From NCBI GenBank assembly GCA_022709775.1, contig JAKLIE010000125.1, positions 1 to 6,199 on the forward strand: 6,199 nucleotides of DNA, written 5' to 3'. The first letter of the stretch is position 1. Each line of letters begins with the position of its first letter. The translations under genes and the position numbers were made by a program. This stretch comes from Pseudomonadota bacterium. Its GTDB lineage: Bacteria > Pseudomonadota > Gammaproteobacteria > Burkholderiales > Casimicrobiaceae. The notes beneath the pieces are model-generated. The model ran no database searches, was not told where the DNA came from, and was given only the letters and a program-made list of their open reading frames with translations. Shown here piece after piece: positions 1 to 5,199 of this stretch.

Positions 1-993
1 CGCCCGGAGCACCTGCATCGAGCCGACTGCGTCACCCGCGAGGCGCCATGCGACGCTCGCATGCAGCAGCGCGAGCGGCAGGTAGAACACGGGCGCGTAA
101 GGCACTTTCACGCGAAGCACCGCCGGTAAGATGATGGCCGCGTGACCGAACACCATGGCGAAGACGAAGCCGAGGAAGAGCGCGTGCAGCGCCGCGTCGT
201 AGGCCGGCGTCCCCGGCTCGAGGCCCGACGCCGCGATCGTCGCACCGGCGATCGCGAGCCACACGTAGCCCGAGAGCAGGCACACGGCCGTGAAGCGCGT
301 CAGCCCCGAGTCGCGGACGGTGCGGCGGGCGAGGTCGTTGAGCGCGAGCCACGCGGCGAGCGCGAGGAGCGCCGCACCGAAGGCGCGGGCGCCGAGCGGG
401 TCGGATGCGACCACCGCGCCGGCGCCCAACGCCAACGCGATCGCGACGAACGACACCCGCACCGGCGTCGAGCGCGGCAGGAAGCGCGAGAGCTCGAGCC
501 GCTCGCCGGCGATCGTGAGCACGAGAAAGGCGGCCCATGCAGGCACCGCGGCCGACGGCCGCCCGGTCGCGTACCAGACCAGGTTGCCGGCGGTGAGCGC
601 CACCGCGCCCGCCGCGATCGTCATAGTGTGTATTTCCGGCTGCATCGCGACGAAGCGCAGCGATGCGAACGTCAGGACCGCGGCGCCGAGCGTCGCCAGC
701 CCGGCCGCGGCCGCGGGCTCCCCCGCGAAGAGCGCGATCCCGGCGAGGCCGCACGCGAGCGGCGCGGCGTAGGCCCACAGCTTCGCCGCCGCCACCGCGC
801 GCTCGAGCGCGATCACGACTCCGAAGAAGCCGGCGACCATCAGAGGTCCGTGGAAGGCGGCGAGCGACGCCGCCTTCGCGTCGACCGCCACGCCGAGGCG
901 GGCGAGCCCGGCGAAGACGCCCGCGAGGAGAGCGACGAAACCGAGGGCGAGCAGCGGGAGGCGCGCGCGCGGAGGGAGGTCGTTCACCGCCAT
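1..993 (-). CDS. Polytopic membrane protein, NnrS-like group (3' end beyond window)
   Basis: The frame is open from an ATG at 993 to the left edge, giving 331 visible residues and no stop, so the C-terminus is missing. About ten hydrophobic spans are visible, roughly at residues 12-32, 45-65, 72-92, 95-112, 122-142, 177-196, 202-218, 231-255, 268-292 and 302-320, so it is an inner-membrane protein. Conserved-looking blocks are FHGPLMVAGFFG (47-58), followed by ALERAV, and LHALFLGF...FGHAAIILP (269-290). Histidines 48, 122, 270, 284 and 311 lie in or at the ends of spans and could bind haem or metal. I recognise the block pattern from uncharacterised NnrS-like proteins found near denitrification genes; this is recall, not a search. 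The start is supported by GGAG four bases upstream. L289 uses TTA, a rare codon at this GC. A role in NO or redox stress is inferred from the neighbours. An unrelated membrane function remains possible. Confidence 0.72.
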   Translation of the reverse strand, partial: MAVNDLPPRARLPLLALGFVALLAGVFAGLARLGVAVDAKAASLAAFHGPLMVAGFFGVVIALERAVAAAKLWAYAAPLACGLAGIALFAGEPAAAAGLATLGAAVLTFASLRFVAMQPEIHTMTIAAGAVALTAGNLVWYATGRPSAAVPAWAAFLVLTIAGERLELSRFLPRSTPVRVSFVAIALALGAGAVVASDPLGARAFGAALLALAAWLALNDLARRTVRDSGLTRFTAVCLLSGYVWLAIAGATIAASGLEPGTPAYDAALHALFLGFVFAMVFGHAAIILPAVLRVKVPYAPVFYLPLALLHASVAWRLAGDAVGSMQVLRA

Positions 994-997
994 GCCT

Positions 998-1001
998 CTC
1001 C
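998..1001 (-). promoter_or_regulatory. Ribosome binding site of the membrane protein starting at 993
   Basis: On the minus strand GGAG (within GGAGAGGC) lies four bases before the ATG at 993. It favours this ATG over the in-frame GTG two codons later at 987. Confidence 0.55.
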
Positions 1002-1055
1002 GCGGAAGACCCTGCGAAGGCGGGGAAGTCCGGCGATGCTCATCGGTCCCCCACC

Positions 1056-1083
1056 CCGGCGCGCAGCGCGCCGCGCGCGCCGG
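1056..1083 (-). terminator. GC-rich hairpin just after the GNAT gene; possible terminator or mRNA-end structure
   Basis: Three bases after the GNAT stop codon the minus strand reads CCGGCGCGC, a 10-base loop, then GCGCGCCGG: a perfect 9-bp stem of G and C only. No T-run follows; the next bases are a G-rich stretch. It is therefore not a textbook intrinsic terminator. It could be a Rho-assisted terminator, a 3' stabilising structure, or an attenuator reducing expression of the gene starting at 993. The stem is visible directly and its role is inferred. Confidence 0.4.
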
Positions 1084-1086
1084 AAG

Positions 1087-2103
1087 TCACCCGAGTGCGC
1101 GGACGAACGGGATGCGCTGCGACGGCTCGAAGCCGACGTCGTACAGGAAGCCGAGCAGCGCAAGGTCCCGCGGAGCCACGACGGTCTCCACGCGGTCGAT
1201 GCGCAGTGCCGCGAGATTCAGGAACAGCTGTGACAGGAGCGCGTGGCCGATTCCCTGGTGCTCGTATTCGCGGTCGACGCCGATCGTATCGAGCACCGCG
1301 GTCGGGTCGGTGCGGCCGAAGTCGCCGAGGTCCGCGCGCGCCATGACGAAACCGACGACGGCGCCGTCCAGGCGCGCCGCGAGGGACACGCGCACGCCGC
1401 TCTCGGTCATCGCCTCGGCGAGCTTGCGTCCGATGTACGCCGAGCGGTCGTGCCCCGTGAGCCCGCGGTCGATGCGCACGATCTCGGCGAGGTCGGCGGT
1501 CGACATGGCGCGCACGTCGCAGGTGTCGCGCGCGAGGCGCTCGTAGTCGTTGTCCCCGGGCGCGCCGTAGTCGATCTCGAAGCCGGGACCGCGCCCGGAC
1601 TCGACCGAAACCGGCGCGTCGACCGGCGCCTCGATCGCCGTCGCGTCGATCGCACGCTCGACGACGTGATTGGGCGCGAGGACGAAGCCGTGCTCGCCGA
1701 ACCAGCGCAGCATCGCGTGGTTGTTCCAGCGCGCGGCCGTCCGGAGCTCGCGGATGCCGCGCTTGACGGCGACCGCCGAGAGCGCGTCCAGCAGGCGCCC
1801 GCCCACGTTGCGTCCTTTCGCGTCGGGGCGCACGCCCAGCGTTTCCAGGCGGACCGACGGCGCCACCCGGCCGAACTCGCCCTCCATCACGCGACCGAGC
1901 ATGTATCCCGCGAGGCCGTCGTCGTCGTCGACCGCGACCTGGATGTGGAGGTCGGGCTCGCGGAACGCCGCGGCGAGGCGGCGCTCGAAGTACGTTCGCC
2001 GCGTGTGACCCTCGAGACGGGCGTCGATGGAGACGACCGCATCGAGGTCGTCCCGGGACAGGCGGCGGGCGTTGGCGGCGTGGAGCGGTGCGAAGGTGTC
2101 CAT
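1087..2103 (-). CDS. Tandem two-domain GNAT acetyltransferase
   Basis: This 338-residue protein consists of two GNAT (Gcn5-related N-acetyltransferase) folds in a row, about residues 13-155 and 197-338, joined by a 40-residue linker rich in Pro, Gly and acidic residues. The halves are recognisable repeats: both carry a D-L-x3-V-x-I-D-x2-L-x-G-H-x-R-x2-Y block (19-38 and 204-223), an FGR-x2-P block (77-82 and 262-267), and a beta4/motif A acetyl-CoA loop (LETLGV...GRNVGG at 86-102, LDTIGV...HQGIGH at 271-287). The second loop fits the Q/R-x2-G-x-G/A rule (QGIGHA); the first ends in Arg (RNVGGR) and may be weaker. The protein should be cytosolic. The acceptor substrate cannot be read from the sequence. 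The start is supported by GGAGGT four bases upstream. It lies 27 bp after the hemerythrin gene, probably on the same transcript. Confidence 0.9.
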   Translation of the reverse strand: MDTFAPLHAANARRLSRDDLDAVVSIDARLEGHTRRTYFERRLAAAFREPDLHIQVAVDDDDGLAGYMLGRVMEGEFGRVAPSVRLETLGVRPDAKGRNVGGRLLDALSAVAVKRGIRELRTAARWNNHAMLRWFGEHGFVLAPNHVVERAIDATAIEAPVDAPVSVESGRGPGFEIDYGAPGDNDYERLARDTCDVRAMSTADLAEIVRIDRGLTGHDRSAYIGRKLAEAMTESGVRVSLAARLDGAVVGFVMARADLGDFGRTDPTAVLDTIGVDREYEHQGIGHALLSQLFLNLAALRIDRVETVVAPRDLALLGFLYDVGFEPSQRIPFVRALG

Positions 2104-2107
2104 CGGG

Positions 2108-2113
2108 ACCTCC
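2108..2113 (-). promoter_or_regulatory. Ribosome binding site of the GNAT gene
   Basis: GGAGGT on the minus strand, four bases before the ATG at 2103, within the 27-bp gap after the hemerythrin stop. It is a near-perfect Shine-Dalgarno sequence and fixes the start. Confidence 0.7.
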
Positions 2114-2130
2114 AGGGCGATCCGTGCGGA

Positions 2131-2604
2131 TCAGGCGGACGTGTAGGCGAACGAGAGCTCGCGATCGGCCTCGTCGTCGAGCAGGTCGTCGAGCATCGGG
2201 AGCAGCGCCATCGATTCCTTCTGGATGTGGGCGACCTGACGCTCGACCAGTTCGAGCGCGAGCCGGCGGAAGTCGCCCGCCTGCGCCGCGTCGAGCGTCG
2301 CCGGCCCGGCCTCGACGAGCGGCAGGAGCGCGACGGCGACCTCGCGTATCGCGGCGTGCTCCTCGGCCAGGAGCTCCGCGATGTCGCCTTCGCCCGCCTC
2401 GGAGAGGCGCGGGAAGAGCTCCCGCTCCTCGAAGTCGAAATGATGGGTCACCTCGGCCTCGAGGTGCCGCGCGAGCGGCCCGGCGAGCCGGACGAGCCCC
2501 TCGCGATCGCGCGCGACGAGCGCCTGCTCGAGCTTGCCGTAAAGGCCGAGCGACGCGCGGTGCTCGGCGTCGAGGGCCTGGGGGGTCTGGCGTCGGTAGT
2601 CCAT
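2131..2604 (-). CDS. Hemerythrin (HHE) domain protein
   Basis: This is a soluble 157-residue protein with the four-helix-bundle HHE signature. Likely di-iron ligands are His15 (LDAEHR), His47, His54/His55 with Glu59 (HHFDFEERELFP), His83 (EEHAAIRE) and His126 with Glu130 (HIQKE). Their order and spacing match the H...HxxxE...H...HxxxE pattern of bacterial hemerythrin-like proteins, and the length fits a single domain without a fused sensor or output domain. The C-terminal tail is acidic (LDDLLDDEADRE, 138-149). Proteins of this family bind O2 or NO at a non-haem di-iron centre or act in repair of damaged iron centres (YtfE/ScdA type). Which of these applies is not visible. The ATG at 2604 has only a weak upstream purine run (GAG). 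The gene follows the NnrS-like gene by 58 bp and precedes the GNAT gene by 27 bp. A role in NO/O2 handling is inferred from context. Confidence 0.9.
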   Translation of the reverse strand: MDYRRQTPQALDAEHRASLGLYGKLEQALVARDREGLVRLAGPLARHLEAEVTHHFDFEERELFPRLSEAGEGDIAELLAEEHAAIREVAVALLPLVEAGPATLDAAQAGDFRRLALELVERQVAHIQKESMALLPMLDDLLDDEADRELSFAYTSA

Positions 2605-2662
2605 CGGGGTCTCGAAGGTGCCGGACGCGGGCGTCCGTCGATTATGGTATTCTGGTACTCTT
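2605..2662 (-). promoter_or_regulatory. AT-richer intergenic gap with a possible promoter for the hemerythrin-GNAT genes
   Basis: This 58-bp gap and the adjacent gene end (about 2636-2675) are the only clearly AT-rich patch in the window. On the minus strand CATAAT (2646-2641) resembles a -10 box and would place a transcription start near 2634, about 30 bases before the hemerythrin ATG. No good -35 box stands 16-18 bases upstream. The short dyad GGTA-N6-TACC (2667-2654) and the palindrome at 2666-2678 lie where an activator or repressor might bind. I find no FNR/NNR-type TTGAT-N4-ATCAA site. The promoter is a suggestion only. Confidence 0.3.
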
Positions 2663-3958
2663 TTACCGGTTTAACCGGCCGGCGTCAATGACCGGGGCGG
2701 TCATCCTTCGCACGGCCGTGGCGAAGAATGCCGCGTAAGCGAGCGCCCCCACGGTCCCGGCGGCAGCGGCGGCCAGCACGAGCGCCCCGCTGCCCGCCAG
2801 GATCCCCGCCGCGAGAAGCGCGAGGGCGGCCGCGTGCAGCCAGAAGTGCGCTCGCAGCGGCTGCTCGGCCGTGAGCGACGACGGCGTCGGCGGCCGACGC
2901 CTGCCGCGCGCCGCGTGCATGGACGCGAGGAACGGGACGATGCGCTGCAGGATGCCGAGCACGAACGAGAGCAGCCAGCCCGCGATCAGCGTGGCCCCGA
3001 ACAGGGTCGGCAGGCGCGGCCACGGTACCTCGAGCGCCACCCCGAGCGCGAGCACGAGGCTCGCGACGAGCGCACCCCAGCCGATCCGCGCCAGCCGGAA
3101 TCCGATCCCGAGCTCCCGGCGCAGCCCGCGCATCGTCGTCTCGCGCATCAGCTGCACGTGCAGGATCGCGGCGACCGCGCCGAATCCCGCCGCCGCGACG
3201 CCGAGCACGCCCGGCAGCGCGCCGAGCGCGGCGGCCACCGAGAGCGCTAGCGCTCCGGTGGCGAGCGCGAACGACGCCCACGCGCGGTGGGCCGGGGGCG
3301 ACTCGGCGAGCGCGAACATCGGCACGAGCACGTACGAGAGGCCCAGCGCGAGCATGCCCATGAACCCGTAGCCGGCGAGCGCGAGGTGCAGCGCGACCAT
3401 CGTCGCGCGATCCACGGGCGCGCCGACCGTGTACGCGGCGACGATCGCGAGCGCGGTGACGAGCGTCGCGGCCAGCGACAGCGCCGCGACCACGCCATGC
3501 GCGACGACGAGCGGCATTCCCTTCGCCCCCGACAGGTTGACCCCGAACAGCACGACGTACACGACCAGCGAGCCCGCGACGGCGATCGCCCCCGCGCCGA
3601 GAAGCGTCGGCGAGGGCAGTCCCATGCCGGCGACGACCGCGGCAACGCCGGGGACGTAGGTCCAGAATACCGACGCGGCGAGCCTGGCGTGTGCGATCGG
3701 GCGGCGCGTCGCCACCGGAAAGAGCTGCAGGCTCGCGCCGATCGCGGTCATCGCCAGCACGCCCAGCGTCACCGCATGGAGTGCCGCGAGCGGCCAGCCC
3801 AGACCGCCGGCGAACGCGGGCACCTGCTCGGCACCCGCCATCGCGGCGAGCCACGCGACGACATGGAACGCCACCGCGGCGCCGAAGAACCGGAACGGGA
3901 TCGAAGGCGGGAGCAGCCGGCTGCCTGCACCGGCGAGGAAGGTCGCTGCCACGGCCAT
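2663..3958 (-). CDS. NnrS-like / haem-copper-oxidase-subunit-I-like membrane protein, about 12 spans
   Basis: This 431-residue integral membrane protein has about twelve hydrophobic spans, roughly at 24-42, 54-80, 95-113, 120-142, 148-178, 186-214, 225-246, 248-268, 290-310, 317-345, 372-386 and 388-414. Size and span number fit NnrS (a haem- and copper-containing denitrification accessory protein) and also the haem-copper oxidase subunit I fold. The PPSIPFRFF stretch at 17-25 resembles an NnrS-type N-terminus. Histidines at span ends (H32, H61, H154, H191, H267, H371, H375) could ligate haem or metal. Notable blocks are LHAVTLGV...GASLQLFPV (60-82) and LHLALAGYGFMG...VLVP (190-213). A charged loop, RGRRRPP, lies at 351-357. 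The ATG overlaps the DUF2249 stop as TGATG, so translation is probably coupled; no strong Shine-Dalgarno is visible. A longer in-frame start at 4189 would overlap all of the DUF2249 gene and its extra 77 residues are Arg-rich shadow. The NO-related role is inferred from family and context. Confidence 0.8.
   Translation of the reverse strand: MAVAATFLAGAGSRLLPPSIPFRFFGAAVAFHVVAWLAAMAGAEQVPAFAGGLGWPLAALHAVTLGVLAMTAIGASLQLFPVATRRPIAHARLAASVFWTYVPGVAAVVAGMGLPSPTLLGAGAIAVAGSLVVYVVLFGVNLSGAKGMPLVVAHGVVAALSLAATLVTALAIVAAYTVGAPVDRATMVALHLALAGYGFMGMLALGLSYVLVPMFALAESPPAHRAWASFALATGALALSVAAALGALPGVLGVAAAGFGAVAAILHVQLMRETTMRGLRRELGIGFRLARIGWGALVASLVLALGVALEVPWPRLPTLFGATLIAGWLLSFVLGILQRIVPFLASMHAARGRRRPPTPSSLTAEQPLRAHFWLHAAALALLAAGILAGSGALVLAAAAAGTVGALAYAAFFATAVRRMTAPVIDAGRLNR
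2666..2678. repeat. 13-bp perfect palindrome CCGGTT-T-AACCGG
   Basis: The plus strand reads CCGGTTTAACCGG, six bases mirrored around a central base. It covers the last sense codons (Arg-Leu-Asn-Arg) of the NnrS-like gene, directly before its TAA. The Leu is TTA, unusual at this GC. It could be an operator half-overlapping the gene end or a small hairpin. It is short enough that chance is possible. Confidence 0.35.
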
Positions 3959-4218
3959 CACCGTGCCCGCTCGATCCTCAGCCGCACTTCGCCCGGATCG
4001 GCGGCGACCGGCGTCGCGATCCATCCGCGCTCGGCGAGTTCCGGGTACAGGAACACCGGGTCGCGCTCGAGGTGCACCGTGAACGCGTCTCCCGCGGCGT
4101 CGCCGTCGATGGTCGACAGGATCGCCACCATCGGCCCGGGGGGGCTCATCCCGCGGACGTCCAGATGCGCGCCATCCGCGGCAACCCATCGTCGGGAGGA
4201 CGCTCCGAAGGCGTTCAT
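3958..4218 (-). CDS. DUF2249 domain protein (TusA-like fold)
   Basis: This small soluble protein of 86 residues is a single DUF2249 domain. Diagnostic blocks are LDVRGMSPPGPM (19-30), then ERDPVFLYPELAERGW (51-66) and a final strand VRLRIER (78-84). DUF2249 resembles TusA/SirA sulfur carriers in fold, but the Cys-Pro of TusA is replaced by SPP and the protein has no cysteine at all, so sulfur transfer is unlikely. Family members commonly sit beside hemerythrin, NnrS and nitrite/NO reductase genes in denitrifiers; their biochemical role is not established. The ATG overlaps the hcrB stop as ATGA, with GAAGG seven bases upstream (4230-4226). Its own stop overlaps the next gene by one base (TGATG). 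This tight coupling means it is made with hcrB and the membrane protein. Confidence 0.87.
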   Translation of the reverse strand: MNAFGASSRRWVAADGAHLDVRGMSPPGPMVAILSTIDGDAAGDAFTVHLERDPVFLYPELAERGWIATPVAADPGEVRLRIERAR

Positions 4219-5198
4219 GCCGATGCCTTCGCCAGCTCGCGCACGAGGCGCTGCGCCTCGACCGACGCGACCTGCCGCCGCCAGTTCGACTGGGTCACGG
4301 TGGTGCGCATCGGCGACACCTGCTTCTGCACCGCCTTGCCGATCTCGGCGAGGAGCGCGTCGTCGACGGCGCGGCCGACCCACGCGTCGGTGCCGGCCAG
4401 GCGGAACGGCCGCGAGTTCGTGCCGGTCAGCGCCACGTCGATCGCGGCGATGCCTCCCGCGCCGATCGCGAGACGGACGGCCACGCCCGCGAGCGGGAAA
4501 TCGATCGCCCCGCGCGCACGCGCCTTGCGGTAGGCGCTCACGGCGCCGCGGGGCTGCGCGGGGACGACCACCGCCACCACCAGTTCGCCCGGCTCCAGCG
4601 CCAGATGGGCCCGTCCGTCGTCGCGGTAGAGGTCCTCGAGCGCGATCGTCCGCGTGCCGCGCGTCCCTGCGAGCTCGACCGATGCGCCGCACGCGATGAG
4701 CGCGGGCGCGAGATCCCCCTGGTACGCGGCGTGGCAGCGCGTGCCGGTGGGCGCGACGTGGCAGGTGTCTCCCCGGTGCTTGAGGCAGTAACCGTTCGAC
4801 TTCCGCCACCACTCGCTCTGGTTGTAATAGACGCAGCGCGTGTCGACGCACAGGTTGCCGCCGACGGTCGCGACGCTGCGGTGGCCGGGGCCCGCGATCG
4901 ATGCCGCGGCCGCGGACACCGCGGGCAAGGCCGCGGCGACGCCCGCATCCGACGCGAGGCGGGCGAGCGTGACGCCCGCGCCGATTCGCGCGCCCGCGGT
5001 GCGGACCTCGAGCACGTCGAAGCCCGGCACGCGCGACAGGTCGACGAGCACCGGCGGCGCGCCGATGCCGTCGCGCAGGTTGGGCACCAGGTCGGTGCCC
5101 CCGGCGATCGCGCGGGCCTCGGGGGTCGCCGCGAGCCATTCGATCGCCTGTGCGAGCGACGCGGGTCGCTTCAGTTCGAAGGCGGGCAGGCGTTCCAT
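4215..5198 (-). CDS. hcrB: 4-hydroxybenzoyl-CoA reductase, beta subunit (FAD and [4Fe-4S])
   Basis: This 327-residue protein is the flavin subunit of a molybdenum hydroxylase-type enzyme. FAD-binding motifs are AIAGGTDL (30-37) and TVGGN (111-115) in the N-terminal two-thirds; a CO-dehydrogenase-flavoprotein C-terminal domain follows from about 210. Between them is the insertion that sets 4-HBCR apart from other family members: Cys122, Cys138, Cys146 and Cys155, spaced 16, 8 and 9. As I recall, these are the spacing and numbering of the extra [4Fe-4S] ligands in the Thauera aromatica HcrB structure. A fifth cysteine, Cys117, is nearby. In the complex, electrons from reduced ferredoxin pass through this cluster and FAD to the gamma-subunit [2Fe-2S] clusters and the molybdenum site, where the 4-hydroxyl of 4-hydroxybenzoyl-CoA is removed to give benzoyl-CoA. 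The gene starts one base after the hcrA stop, with GGAGG nine bases upstream. Confidence 0.93.
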   Translation of the reverse strand: MERLPAFELKRPASLAQAIEWLAATPEARAIAGGTDLVPNLRDGIGAPPVLVDLSRVPGFDVLEVRTAGARIGAGVTLARLASDAGVAAALPAVSAAAASIAGPGHRSVATVGGNLCVDTRCVYYNQSEWWRKSNGYCLKHRGDTCHVAPTGTRCHAAYQGDLAPALIACGASVELAGTRGTRTIALEDLYRDDGRAHLALEPGELVVAVVVPAQPRGAVSAYRKARARGAIDFPLAGVAVRLAIGAGGIAAIDVALTGTNSRPFRLAGTDAWVGRAVDDALLAEIGKAVQKQVSPMRTTVTQSNWRRQVASVEAQRLVRELAKASA

Positions 5199-5199
5199 C

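Noticed and set aside
32..778. Minus-strand open frame (248 codons) in another frame within the left-edge gene
   Set aside because: Arg/Ala/Gly-rich without any motif; the overlapping frame from 993 shows hydrophobic spans and a ribosome binding site.
142..1233. Plus-strand open frame (363 codons) opposite the left-edge membrane gene
   Set aside because: It is extremely Arg/Glu-rich, typical of high-GC shadow frames, whereas the minus strand here encodes clear membrane spans.
2654..2680. FNR/NNR-type binding site before the hemerythrin gene
   Set aside because: The best stretch (TTAAA-N4-TAAAA) matches the TTGAT-N4-ATCAA consensus at only about half of the fixed positions and is not well placed relative to the candidate -10 box.
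1243..2691. Long plus-strand open frame (482 codons) opposite the GNAT and hemerythrin genes
   Set aside because: It is the antisense shadow of two well-supported genes; composition is Arg/Glu/Val-rich with no domain, and it crosses the gap between the two genes without any logic of its own.
3287..4699. Plus-strand open frame (470 codons) opposite the NnrS-like, DUF2249 and hcrB genes
   Set aside because: It spans three confidently identified minus-strand genes and has a low-complexity Arg/His-rich product.
3958..5139. 393-codon minus-strand frame ending with the DUF2249 domain
   Set aside because: Only the last 86 codons (from 4218) resemble a protein family; the upstream part is an Arg-rich shadow inside hcrB. 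This is not a fusion protein.
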